From assembly GCA_002110485.1 (NCBI GenBank), contig MOWL01000052.1:1-64000 (forward strand): DNA of 64,000 bases, written 5' to 3'. This DNA is from Emergomyces orientalis. Lineage: Eukaryota; Ascomycota; Eurotiomycetes; Onygenales; Ajellomycetaceae. Shown here in pieces: positions 10,801 to 20,326 of this stretch. The notes beneath the pieces are model-generated. The model did not search any database. It worked only from the letters and a program-made list of their open reading frames with translations, and was not told the DNA's origin. Position 1 is the first letter of the stretch. Each line of letters starts with the position of its first letter. The translations under genes and the position numbers were made by a program.

Positions 10801-12147
10801 CATCCACTGCCTCTGGCTTGGGCTCCAGAACCGTGCGGCCGCGTACGAGACCAGCACCGAGTCGAACTTGCGCTGGGGGACGTGGTGCTGGATGATGGCC
10901 AGGCTGAACTGCAGCACTAACCGGTCCAGCTGCTCGCGGAGGAGGGTGGCTCTGCCTTGGTCCCCGTGGCCATCCTCCTCCGCATCATCATCCTTCAGGC
11001 TCGCCAGCTCCTCGGCGGTCTCGGTGGCCTCCACCCACGCCTCCAGCTGCTGGGTGCTGGGCTGGAAGAGCGTCTCCCGCAGGTGGCCCTGCTCCACCAC
11101 CCGTTCCCAGTAGCAGATCAGCTGCTTCCACATGTCGATGTATCTCTGCCGGGACTGGCGGTTCTGCAGCTCGCTGATGGGGTGCTGCGAGGTCTCTCCG
11201 CGGGTGAAGGTGTTCAGCAGGCGGGCGTTGCGGCGGCTGAGCTGGCGGGACTCCAGATTTTGATTGTGGACCAGGCTGATCATGGTGCTCTCCAGGACCC
11301 GACCGACACTCTGACAGATCAGGTGGAGGATGAGTTCCTGCTCTCGCCTGGGTAGCTGCCAGCTCGGTCCCACCTCACTCAGGGTGAGCCCCTGCAGGTG
11401 GATGTAGATCCCCGTCCGCTTCATCCAGGGGGTCAGGTCGGAGATGTGCTGGGTCTGGTCAATCTGTTGACACTGAGGTCGAGTCTGGCACTGCTCGAAT
11501 CGACTGAGAATGTGATCCCATGCATCCTCGAGCATGTGTGAGAAAGAGATGAGGTGATGTTGTTGTTGTTGATTGATGGTGGCTATGGTTTCGTTGTTGG
11601 ATGGTGGTGGTGCGTTGTCAGGGGCGTTGGCGTGTAGATATATATATATATTTTCTGAGTGTGGGGCACCGGCACCCGATGACTGAACCTGATCGGCCAG
11701 GACTACGGCAAAGTACTTCACACTCTGCTTCTGGTTAAACAGTGTCTGGAGATATGCTTCGTGCCAGGGCATTGCACCTTGATCAGACACCTTCCACTGG
11801 TGCTCTCTATTGTAGTGTTGGCGGATCTGATCGGTGTTGACCGACCGATAGCTGCAGCCGGCGTGGTGGCAGAGAAAGCCCCTGATGGTCGGCAGCTCTA
11901 CAATCTCGGCGACCCCATCCTCTGGCTGCACCACACCGACACGCGAGGCTGCCACCGGCTTCAGTGAATTGAATGATTTGATTCGCCTCCGCTCTAAGCT
12001 CTCTATGTGATGTTTCTCCAGCAGATGCCGTCCCAGGTTCTGGCGGGTGTAGCAGCAGCCATGTGTGGTGCAGACAATCACACAGTACTGCGGCAGAACA
12101 CAAAGATAAGATGAAATTGAATCAACAACAGATTCTGACTGAGACAT
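7843..12147 (-). CDS. Telomere-linked RecQ-type helicase with OrsD-like zinc fingers
   Basis: One GC-rich open frame of 1434 codons. The N-terminus carries two C2H2-type fingers, one starting CTTHGC near residues 26-45 and one with CHHAGC and a downstream H-x4-H near residue 100. These match the OrsD/DUF3505 region that starts fungal telomere-linked helicases. The helicase core lies at about residues 990-1330: motif I RTSEGKSLL (the usual form is TGGGKS), motif II DECH near 1116, motif III TGTLPP, a TSAFGLGID block, and motif VI QEIGRLGRDG near 1297. A zinc-binding CDQCW follows. It is probably an ATP-dependent 3'-5' DNA helicase linked to telomere maintenance; the family role is known only by association. 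The last residues and the stop codon come from the LINE inserted at about 7857, so the natural C-terminus is lost. Whether it is active is unknown, since motif I is atypical. Confidence 0.88.
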   Translation of the reverse strand: MSQSESVVDSISSYLCVLPQYCVIVCTTHGCCYTRQNLGRHLLEKHHIESLERRRIKSFNSLKPVAASRVGVVQPEDGVAEIVELPTIRGFLCHHAGCSYRSVNTDQIRQHYNREHQWKVSDQGAMPWHEAYLQTLFNQKQSVKYFAVVLADQVQSSGAGAPHSENIYIYLHANAPDNAPPPSNNETIATINQQQQHHLISFSHMLEDAWDHILSRFEQCQTRPQCQQIDQTQHISDLTPWMKRTGIYIHLQGLTLSEVGPSWQLPRREQELILHLICQSVGRVLESTMISLVHNQNLESRQLSRRNARLLNTFTRGETSQHPISELQNRQSRQRYIDMWKQLICYWERVVEQGHLRETLFQPSTQQLEAWVEATETAEELASLKDDDAEEDGHGDQGRATLLREQLDRLVLQFSLAIIQHHVPQRKFDSVLVSYAAARFWSPSQRQWMMVGNYTSILSQLIYDCQMVVLAQVLADTAGDADADLGAGILRIRDRWLLNDTDGPVVELLENRLLGFRIGRSEVPPAQLRWHADGETLVWAEVTFHLSDLHSIVFQGLAQAGQILTGELCLSSRSTPADEIPTPDLSLLVDNWDATSAGQSFLTDSRNSSQLEPLRPWLISRVGRTPALLHTFFQRNTAVEGGWVVSADAAQQYENSVQRFLRAILVPIFLGSGQQGRRTEFIALRWRNSMLATRDLFLHDGQMLFILSYHKNRHRSNASRWPVRFLLPEVAQLVVQYLTIVQPFREFLHAQAQVLSAVSEYLFSAGEAPWKEDAMTRVVVNAGKQTLGKHIHIQAWRQITVGIARRKLGAAEARMLIDEEEEGGEDPIVGSLTEAVHWQASHTPHTGNRVYGGTVNFRAGLTDAGLQEYRQVSQLWHQLVRDPLNFQAQTAAVALSSISSPTTTTPRRRDPQTQTQTLTPWEWDPEQPPRSSGGGSSGRPLPATPTGKRPRSEDEEESPIAWQVVRRRAPARTRRRWRMDQATEVLRRMYGPEAQYRSAGQRRAMEHIVDGAGQVLAILRTSEGKSLLYLVPCQLPGAGTTVLILPLVVLKAEMVRRCAEAGIEAHVWETQSMPDRLHSCPLIIVAVEQAVRPRFREFLNRLCVANELDRVVFDECHLAITALPYRSAMGLLPLLRELECPMVFLTGTLPPSLVAQFERTMLLKGARMVRSCTTRRDISLSVSHCPAGPQQQEFLQDFAIPGISGLISSMEPGTRAIIYCWRKDIAEEMAQAIRCPVYHSTSGSVAEKAEVLQRWRDGDPGHIVATSAFGLGIDHPAVRWVVHVGVPCSMIDFAQEIGRLGRDGAGGQSLVLVPPRWRASAAVEAAMQRYIQTSTCRVQVLSQFLDDEKGEGSGCTPDTPMCDQCWDGNYAMEALPRAADSPAAASTISVVEVNEDEDENESDDVNDLKNLRAGRELLHTLTRRQAQGMAEYIH

Positions 12148-12588
12148 GATTGATTGATTGAATGATTGAACTAATTAACTAACTGACTAAAGAGGATACA
12201 GTGTTGAAATTGTCAAGAAATAGTAGAGTGTTAAGATGACATTGAAAAGAACTTGCTTAATATTCAGAGACTGAAGTTATTTTACATGATCATCACTGAA
12301 GCATCAAACCCTTTCTGGCTTAGTTCAGAGACTTCAAGTTAGTACACTTGAGACATCTCTATACTTCTCTGCTACTTTTTTCATTGAAGAGCAAGAAATG
12401 ATTGATGATTGATGAAGTTTTTGATGACAATCAATCTGAACAGAATTGAATGAGTTTTTTGGCTGCTGCCAAAGTTCTCGATCCACCCCCTGAAATCAGA
12501 GCTAAACCCATGTTGATTTGATTACTAACACTCGACATGTTGGCTGACTAAGCACGGGGCCCGGCTGCTGGCCCTCCAACCCCTTCCA

Positions 12589-12658
12589 TTTTGGCGGCCG
12601 CCAAAACATCGAGCATGGCAGTGAATGGGTGTTGTTCTTTTTTGGCGGCCGCCAAAAA
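12589..12658. repeat. Pair of perfect NotI-centred palindromes
   Basis: TTTTGGCGGCCGCCAAAA occurs at 12589-12606 and a 20-bp version extended by one A/T pair at each end occurs at 12639-12658. Both are perfect dyads with a GCGGCCGC core, about 50 bp apart, and stand out in an otherwise unremarkable region roughly 450 bp upstream of the helicase start. They could be protein-binding dyads or ends of a small element. I cannot tell which. Confidence 0.7.
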
Positions 12659-12774
12659 GTGGATGCAGTGGCTGCAGGAAGGTATCTACACCTGCGGCCA
12701 CGGTGATGAGTGTATATATATATATATATATATATAGATAGATATATTCGAGTTAGAAAAGAAGCAGTGGTGTG

Positions 12775-12915
12775 CTAGTGTCATAGTGTAATGGTGTAGT
12801 CAGCTCATCAGTTCAGCATAGAGTTCGATTTCCCCTTCCCACAAATGGGCTAATCAGTCTGACCTGTTGACCTGGCATAGAGTTCGATTTCCCCTTCCCA
12901 CGAAGGGGCTAATCG
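12775..12915 (+). repeat. tRNA-like tandem repeat, possible SINE
   Basis: A segment with TAGTGTAATGGT (A-box-like) is followed about 45 bases later by AGTTCGATTTC (B-box-like). The B-box block and its downstream CCCCTTCCCAC, then GGGCTAATC, recur about 60 bases further on (12820 and 12878). The spacing resembles a tRNA promoter, but I cannot fold a clean cloverleaf, so a tRNA-derived SINE remnant is more likely than a functional tRNA. Confidence 0.35.
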
Positions 12916-13482
12916 GTCCGGCACATCTGGCACCGAGAAAAGTGGATGGAGTGGTTACAGAAAGATATCTACATCTGCAGCCTGAAGATAATATATTCTG
13001 TAGTTCATTGATGCATTTGTTTGTTCGTTCGATACTTAGATGCTTAGATGCTTGCTAGAAGAAAGAAAAAAAGTGGTTGGTGGTTTGAATTCTAAGGTTA
13101 ACTCTAGAAACCTCGGCCGGCCGGCCGCTCTTGTAACCCTAAATGACTGCACAATATAGAATAGCACGCAGATTCTTCCATGGATTCTGACAACCACACC
13201 GTCGACCGAGCGTCGCCACGATCGAGTGTGGAGATGACTCGAGCTACCAAGAACAGTGTGACATCTCCAAATACTGAAATCATCGAGGAACGCGGGCTCC
13301 ATGGCGACATCTGGGCGGGGTGACTTTCAGCGGTGACTTTCAGCGGGCGCCAACCCGGATCGGGCGTAACGCGGATGGGTTTTTGGTGAGGGGATCGACG
13401 ACTCACGCTGTTAGTCAACGCAGACTAGATTTAGGGTTCTCACATCTGAAGCAGGGATCCCCGAAGCAGTCGGCACAGGCAC

Positions 13483-13560
13483 ATTCAACACAGGCACATT
13501 CAACATGGGCGGATTCAACATGGGCGGATTCAACGTGGGCGGATTCAACGCGGGCGGAGA
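13483..13560. repeat. 15-bp minisatellite
   Basis: About five consecutive 15-bp units: two of the form CACAGGCACATTCAA, then GGGCGGATTCAACxT units. On the minus strand the repeat reads as a proline-rich Asn-Pro-Pro-x-Leu peptide (13411-13668), just beyond the end of the gag-like frame, so it may once have encoded a repetitive tail. Confidence 0.8.
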
Positions 13561-13683
13561 AGCAATAGGTGGGGAGACAGATGAAATAGAAAAGGCCTCA
13601 GATACAAGAACTCGTGCAATCTCTTTTTTTCTTCTCTGAACTTCAGACACAGCATCACAAATCTTCACTAATTCCCATTCAGA

Positions 13684-14601
13684 TTAATCAATCTTATCAA
13701 ATTCAGCAGCTTGAAAAGCCTTCTCGCGAACACATTGCAGAAGCCCTTGCAGAAACCAAATACAAGCAAGAGATTGTTGCAATTCATTCTTCTGAATGAG
13801 AGGCAGCGCGACCCCGCGGAATTGATGGCAATACACGAGGATTTCCTGGCTCGTAGTGTGGCTCTTATTACAAAGCGCATGGAGGTAAGATTGGTTGTAC
13901 ATCTGTTGATGAGCATCTTCGCGCCAGAAATCGGTGAGCAGCTGCTTCTTAACTCCATCCCATGTCTTATGATTCAAGACAAGCTGATCAATATGTCCCT
14001 GCAGCTCCATGGTGCAATAGTTTCGCAACAGAGCCAGACCATCAGTCCCTGCAAAGCAATGCAAGGTGCATACTGTCTCAAATTGATCAATGAATTCAGT
14101 GACATTCCTTCCATCAAAGAACGGGGCTCCGGGGGCTCCAGGAATCAGCATTGGCATGACAAGACGTTGATATGGCAGTTCACTATTGAGGGTCGGAGTC
14201 GGAGTCGGGGTTGAGGTCAGCTGACCAGATGAAGCAGCAGGCATAGTCATCTTCTCCTCACTAATTTCCACTTTTGGTGACACGGTAGAGATCTTCTCCT
14301 TGCTAACCTCTATTTTTGAAGATGTAGTAGAGACCTTTCCTGATCAAGATTGATGATGGGCAATAGAATCTGACTGAGAATGCTTGGAAGACATATACTG
14401 AGAAAGAAAATAATAAACAAAAGACTTCTGTTCACACAAGAGAAAGAGTTCAACAATACTATCAATATTAATATTCTTTCTATATTTAAATTTCACATCT
14501 TCAAGAAAGAGAAAGAACTTCAATATCTGTTGAAGATTTTTTCTTTCATTCTCATCACTTTTTTCTTCTTTCATTTGTTGAATAGGGGCATGGGTATTCA
14601 A
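13684..14601 (-). pseudogene. Ty3/gypsy-like gag ORF with one in-frame TGA
   Basis: The minus-strand frame from 14601 to 13684 is interrupted once by TGA at 14344-14346. Both parts share one frame. The downstream part holds GAPFFDGRNVTEFIDQFE, the hallmark start of fungal Ty3/gypsy gag domains, then WDGVKKQLLTDFW and a Gln-rich helical region. No protease, RT or integrase follows, so this is an orphan gag or gag-derived gene. Upstream of the TGA the protein is Lys-rich with short repeats (KIEVSKEK, then KVEISEEK). No LTR pair could be recognised around it. Confidence 0.7.
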
Positions 14602-15436
14602 ATTGGGCTTATCAGTGGGGCGTTCGCTCGCATCCTTCGTTATCCACTTTTGATATCAGCCATATCGGCCAATCAGAGGCTTCCACAAATGAAGACTATT
14701 GAAAAGAATGCTCAACAAAAGCAGAAAAGACAAAATGTTGAGGAAAACCATATCAGTCGTAGCTACCGCCTGCCCATCCATTTTGAAAGCCTTCCCAGGG
14801 ACGCCAATGAAGTGGAATAAGGGGTTGTGCGCTTTTGGCGGCACGTGGGCAGGAGCAGCGGAATCGTAAGAAGGTTGGTAAGTTCGCCGTGTATATAATA
14901 TTCTATTCAACGAGCTATCCAAATAGCAATACAAAAGAACACGTAGGAGATTCAAATATAGAAGAAGAACAAGCAATCAATCACATATCAAATCACACAA
15001 TCAAAAGGAGCAATCTCACTGCTCTGCGTACAATCAATCCTCGCCGAATCCACACGTACATCGAAGGATGAGAATATGAGGCAGCCGCGCCAAACAAATA
15101 TATAAGGCGGTCTCGGCGAAAAGTAATACCACACCGAGATTCCCCACCACAATATGAATATTTCAAATGAATTTCAGTTTGATGTTGACCCAGATGATGT
15201 AATGATGTATATGAAGATTATATACAAGTTATGAACAAGAATGCTGTATGTATAACTAGTTCTTTACTACTGTTTAACTACTGACTGACTAGTTAATCTT
15301 CTCATGAGCTCATTATTTTAACTGATAGTCAGATAACAAGCATACTCTCTACTCAGAAAATTGAACATACTGTTCTGATTTCTGAATATCCAGCAACATC
15401 TGTCAATGGATATATGTGATATTGAAGATTCAATTA

Positions 15437-15623
15437 GTATTTCACTAGTCAGGAGTTAAATAATCAGATAGAAGGGGGGCAGGCCTTCACTGTATAAGAT
15501 TATAGTCAAAGGGTCAACTGAGCTTGATACACACTTAAACTTTTACAATTTCTTACAGTGAAGGCCTGCTCTCTTCCCTCTCTTTCATCTTCTAATTATT
15601 TACCTTCTGACTAGTGAAATATC
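15437..15623. repeat. Imperfect inverted repeat (MITE-like)
   Basis: The left arm starts TATTTCACTAGTCAGGAG and ends in GCAGGCCTTCACTGTA. The right arm is its inverted counterpart (TACAGTGAAGGCCTGC to CTGACTAGTGAAATA). The arms are roughly 65-70 bp with mismatches and one length difference, around a 50-bp loop. This looks like a small non-autonomous hairpin element. I see no clear target duplication. Confidence 0.6.
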
Positions 15624-16514
15624 ACATTCTCACTAGCGTAGTCAGCTGAGCTACGCGAAGGGTCAGTTGACGTGTAACCTGACAACACACCGATCATTAG
15701 CAAAACGGTTGTTACGAGCTTGCTTTAGGCGAACTAGAAGGGAAAAGGCTGTACATAGTACAAATATAGAACATATTGTATTATATTTATGTGGATTTAA
15801 AAAGGCCCACACCCCGGTGGGAGGTTCCAGAGTTATGCGAAGAAACTCCGATCATTATTATGCTATTCTTGTGACTATGATCAACTCTAAAAAGGGAAGC
15901 TGCCCTGGTGCAGGTTATGGCTTCCCCGTGTGCATGATGAGCTCTATTTATCATCAGTTCGGGCATCTAGTGGTCTTATTACCCGCTGTATCACCTTGAA
16001 CAATGGAGCCAACTCTTGGCTTCTTGGCATGTCTACTAAGATTCTGAGACTCTCCTCCCCTTTCTTCAGTTGTATTTGCTTGTATATACAGAAATTGGTC
16101 AGTGTACATAGTAGTGCATATTGTGGTTGAGATGAATACTAACCGGCGCTTATTATAATGTGTCAAACACCTGATTATTAATCAAGCGCCATTCAAATCT
16201 CCACCAAATACGCCACTCCATCTACTATCGTTATTTTTCTCCTAGTTTCCACCTAATTTGGATATTTCATTTGGTATATGACAGACTATTGATTATTGTA
16301 TGTAACATGCCCCTATATGGGCATATTTTGTAATATAGCTAGCGAGAGATTCATGGTTATAAAAAGCCGTGGAAAACCTGTAGATATGGAGGAGGGGGAG
16401 AGCCCAAAAAATTCAATTTTTAACTTCACTTTTTCATTCGTACGCGAACATTCTACCATTTAAAAATCTCTCATATAATGTGGGGATATCCTAAGTGGCA
16501 CCTACGCTGTATTG

Positions 16515-16690
16515 TAAGGTGGATACGCGCTGGTTGGCGCTTGTGGCGATGCGGGGATATTGTCATGGCATAGAGCCTGCCAGGCCATGAGCTCTAGCCA
16601 CTAGGCTAAAAAGACCATAAGACGGCTGGCTTCTTGCCAGCCGCGCCCGGCACCCATTCTTATAGTGCTTGGCCCCCGGAGCCTACCGTT
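16515..16690 (-). repeat. tRNA-like repeat, possible SINE
   Basis: On the minus strand TAGCCTAGTGGCTAGAGC is a good tRNA A-box context and is followed by a GC-rich hairpin (GGCTGGC and GCCAGCC nearby). A second A-box-like TTGGTATAACGGTAGG lies 100 bases upstream. A convincing B-box is missing. A similar TTAGTCCAGTGGC stretch on the minus strand near 55790 suggests a dispersed family. Confidence 0.3.
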
Positions 16691-17018
16691 ATACCAAGCC
16701 TCACTTATAGTTTACATCTCATATATATAATTATCATCACTGAAGAACTCTGAAAGAGAACCCTTTACTCTTCTTACTTTAGTGATAGCTCTATCATTCT
16801 ATTACTCTATAATACTACTACTTCTTACTCTTCAATATAATATCTTCACACTGCTCAATTTTGCCTATCAGTCATCTTAAATTTTTATTTGTTAAGTAGT
16901 AAAAATACTATCTGCTTCATCTGATTTTATTAGAACTTCACTCTTCTGAACAGCAATTTCAATAACAAGAATGTATCTATAACAGAAATTGCGCCACTAT
17001 TCTTTGCATAGTCTAAAG

Positions 17019-17658
17019 CTATTTGTTGGAAACAATCTTAATGAGGATACCATCAGACTTGAAACCTGCATCAATGTATTCCTGAGTTGTGTATGCTGGA
17101 GCAGCTACATCTGTGATCTGTGTACCAAAGGAACCGCCATCTGTTTCACACTTGAGTAGGTTGTCTGCCTCCAGTGCTGAGCCACCATCAATGGTGTTGG
17201 CAATATCAGAAAAAAGGACTGAGGAATCGTATGTCATGTTGAGCTTTTTGGCATAAGCTGCTGCGGTACCACGGGCATACAGAATCCATTCCCCGCAGTC
17301 AGGCGCATCGGCCGCCTTCATGGTGAACACTATTTAGTAAATAGGTTAGCAGCCCGCCTGATTTCCACATCTTTACAGGCCTTGGTTGTGAAGAATGGAA
17401 TTAACTGGGCCTTACATCTGCCAATTCTTGTCTGCCGGCCGTAGGCGCGCAGATAGCTTGCGATGTAGCTGACATCCTCTGGATTGACATCCTGGGGGAT
17501 ATCGGTCTCTCCTGAGTAGCAATGCAGCTGGGGGACTCATCGAAGCAGACATTGCGAACTCCAGGCTCGAAGCCGGGCACGCTCGTCGTCGGCAGTGCAA
17601 CTGCGCTGGTAGCTAGAAACAGGGCAGCATACTTGATGGTGGCTGAGGAAAACAACAT
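17019..17658 (-). pseudogene. Secreted protein gene, two exons, one frameshift
   Basis: The ATG at 17658 starts a signal peptide (LFSSATIKYAALFLATSAVA). After about 30 codons a one-base frameshift is needed, in or near the GGGGG run at 17529-17533. The next frame then reads DIPQDVNPEDVSYIASYL. A GT-AG intron at 17330-17415 (CTAAC branch-like site, ACTAAATAG end) joins it to FTMKAADAPDCGEW. The last exon continues through FSDIANTIDGG to SDGILIKIVS and the stop at 17019. I recall this as an uncharacterised family of small secreted fungal proteins with conserved IASYLRAYG and DAPDCGEW segments, function unknown. A single-base error in the assembly would make it intact. Confidence 0.65.
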
Positions 17659-17799
17659 GTTGCAAGAGTTGAAGGGATTGCTAATCAACACTGATAAGAA
17701 TGCGGTAAGGTATCAAAGTGAGGTGTATTCGAACTTCGTGAGGAAGATGTGGTATCATCAACCAAGATACCTTTAAAGATAGTACTTATAGCATTTACA

Positions 17800-18196
17800 T
17801 CAGGCCCACCCCCACCATCCTTGAAGCAGTTGACATCGTGCACACTGACTCTTCGAGACACAGGCGATGTTACTCTGGAGAAATTGGCTGGTTTTCTGTC
17901 TGCATGAGTAGGGATGTACACGGTATGTTGTTTCGACGATAAGAGGTATCCGGGCATATTCATCACATAGAGCCCGAAAAAACTGAAGGAAAATTATGCG
18001 TAGTATATTGTAAGATCTGACTAGTCCCGATTTTAACTGATTCCCGCAGCTGTTATAGCCAGGGGCGATGCAATCCGTGATATTAAAACAATCACGTTCC
18101 TGAGTGGTTGAGGGGGGGGGGTCCCTGGGAGGTGGGGGTTTCTGAGAAAGACTTTGAAAAATGGTTGCAGTAAGAAATGTGGCGTACTGGCGGGCG
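17800..18196 (-). pseudogene. Possible remnant of a cysteine-containing secreted protein
   Basis: A minus-strand frame begins MPARQYATFLTATIF, which is weakly signal-peptide-like. It then passes a proline run made by a long C tract (18113-18122), and CFNITDCIAPGYNSCGNQ has the look of a small disulphide-rich domain. The downstream part contains stops or frame changes, and an overlapping frame has VNCFKDGGGGPDVNAIS. I do not recognise the family. It may be an upstream relic related to the gene at 17019-17658. Confidence 0.25.
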
Positions 18197-18213
18197 GGCA
18201 TCTCTAGCTCCAC

Positions 18214-20326
18214 AACTCGATTGATACGAAACCAGGATTAGATAATTTTCAGATACATATCTCAGGCAGCCTAGAGTGGCAAATGAGTCAAATAGTTACA
18301 ATGGAGGACACATCATATTAGTACTGATTGTATTAGTAGTTGAGATCTTCTCATTGAAGGTTGTATGAAATAGAGACTCATATTGAAATAAGGGGTTCTA
18401 TCATACCTGACGAGTTCTATACCCGGGGGGGGGTCTATGTCCGGAGGGCTCTATAGTCTGAGAGGCTCCATAGGCTGCCGTAATATAAGTCGGGATTGTT
18501 CAATGTTTGGAAGTCAAGTTGAATGACGGGGTTGTTGCATATTGAGAGTTGTATTTCATCGCTTACTTGTCAGCTTCCAATTTATAGAACCACTGTATAC
18601 GGAGTAGTATATACTAATTATAGTAAGTTAGTATCGTGGGAGAATGTGCGTCTTTTGCCTTGCTTGTCAGAGGTAAGCTGTAGCGGAACCAGTGACGACG
18701 AATCTTTACCCTTTTAGGGGCGGCGGACCGCAGCGGGCGATCCGGGCCAAACAATTTGGGCTTGGCCCCTGCGGGGGAGTATGCAGGCGGCTTGGACGAC
18801 TATCGTTCCTGCATCACGCATCCCCTCTCCTGGATCCCTGCATTTCTTATAAGACACTGCTTCCAGTTTCCGACGAGGTTTCCAGTGCCAAGCAGGAGTA
18901 TGGACATACAGGACATACAATTGAGCTGAAGTCAATGAAAGAAAGTTGAACAGTGCAGGGAGCTTCGCGCTGACATATTTGTTTAATCTTATTTAACTTT
19001 TGAATATCATTTCTAAATCCAATAACCACATTATTATCCTGGATGTTAATGTTTGAGGTTAAAAATTTATCGTAAAACATTGTCCAGCTGAGAGCGAAAA
19101 TTCAGTGGTGAATACTTTCATTATCTCCCTCGCAATTTACGGAGTACGTAGTATGCTTCTCTTGGTAAACTCACGCTGACTGTTTGCGGTTTCCTAAGCA
19201 TGTACTCAGAAGCTGTTGTTTCTATGCTTCACTTGTGGGAGGTGTGAAGCTTGCTTGATTATCGCGATCGCTAGCTACGTGGCGGTTAAACTATATGGTG
19301 CGGAAGATTACGTAAGGTAAGGCAGATAGGCCTGACATCACTCCGCTTCGGTATGATAGCATTGAGCACACATCTTCAGACGTTGTTCAAAAGTGGTGTT
19401 AGTTCGAATGGCCTTCATCCTGACTCTTGATGAATAGCTTACACCAGGCACTTTCATGATGAATATTCTCACTGTAGACTGTCCAGTTGAGAGATTCTTC
19501 ATTGAATTCATGCTTCTTTTCATTTTTTGATAGACTTTCATGCTCTCATGAATAATCAGTTTGATGCAAATTTTCTCTTGCAGCTGGTATTCAGCTTTTG
19601 TTTCTTGGCTGAATACCAAGTACGCACCAAGAGAGGAGATATCCCACGACCGGACCGGAATCAAGGGTTCGAATCCTCACTAGAGACTCATAACAGAGTG
19701 CAACATTACCGTGATTCAGCGTATGCTACAGTTCCAAGCCGTTTGCTCAGGGGGGTGGTTAGTTCGAAAGTTTCCCCTGTATCCAACTTTATCACGATGC
19801 ATCTAATCATGATTGCTTCGCGGGATACAGTTTTGGAGTTCCCCCTTCATCGCACCCCCTCGGCCCGGTAGCCAAGACGACCCTCTCACAAGCCATTTCT
19901 CCCCCGAGCCGTTCGCGCCAGGTCAGCTCAAAGCTCCCATTTAATGCAACCTTCCCCTCGTCGGCCGAGGTATCAATGATTGAAATTGCACCCCATGGAT
20001 TATGCTGTTGGGTCTTATTGTCGCGTGGCCGAAGACTTGTCGAGTGTTTCAAAAACGTTATTCATATTCACATCGCCCTACACAGTGCAGGGGTCACCCT
20101 CACAGGGGCTACCCTTGCCCCTCAAAAGCCGTGTTAGGACTATCTCGAGATTCTTTTTGCGGATTCATGGCTTCCGAAGCATGGACCTGTTGCGGCTCGA
20201 AGTGGGGGAAATTTGCTGATGAAAAGTCGACCCTCTACGCAGTAGATAAGAAATGGTCTCTGCAACTTCAATAGTGATTGGTAAGTCTTTTTTTCTACTC
20301 AACACAAGTCGCATTATGTCAAGAAT
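18214..20326. other. Intergenic region without a supported gene
   Basis: Mixed composition, with GC-rich patches at 18700-18950 and 19830-20010. Short frames exist on both strands, but none shows a family motif, a signal peptide with cysteines or a splice-supported extension. GGTTCGAATCC at about 19670 resembles a tRNA B-box without a matching A-box. The last few hundred bases must include the promoter of the large gene that starts at 20327. Confidence 0.5.

Larger units (their letters stand above)
12148..13477. other. Intergenic repeat-rich stretch upstream of the helicase
   Basis: This is AT-rich up to about 12470 and then GC-rich. It holds two palindromes (12589-12606 and 12639-12658), a TA microsatellite (about 12714-12742) and a tRNA-like repeat (12775-12915). 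A motif resembling AGTGGATGxAGTGG, ending near TATCTACA, appears at about 12656 and 12941, and again near 47943. The stretch at 13180-13420 (GTGACTTTCAGCGG followed by GGGGATCGACGACTCAC) has a relative at about 48180-48275. I therefore read it as part of a dispersed repeat. I see no gene. Confidence 0.55.
14602..17018. other. Gap with repeats and no recognised gene
   Basis: 14820-15140 is low-complexity and may be the untranslated leader of the gag-like element. 15437-15623 is an inverted repeat and 16515-16690 is tRNA-like (both listed separately). 16130-16400 is related to 50990-51250: both share TCTCCACCAAATACxCC and, about 170-190 bases on, TATAAA with GCCRTGGAAAACC, which suggests a dispersed promoter-bearing repeat such as a decayed LTR. 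The remainder shows no frame with recognisable similarity. Confidence 0.5.

Noticed and set aside
9517..10920. 467-codon plus-strand frame opposite the helicase
   Set aside because: It is low-complexity, rich in Arg/Pro/Gly/His, and lies antisense to a GC-rich gene with recognised motifs. It is a shadow of codon bias.
12707..12745. TA repeat as a replication origin or promoter
   Set aside because: It is a plain dinucleotide microsatellite, like those at about 5950 and 11640. No other signal accompanies it.
19660..19700. tRNA gene suggested by GGTTCGAATCC
   Set aside because: There is no A-box at the right distance and no acceptor or anticodon stem could be paired.
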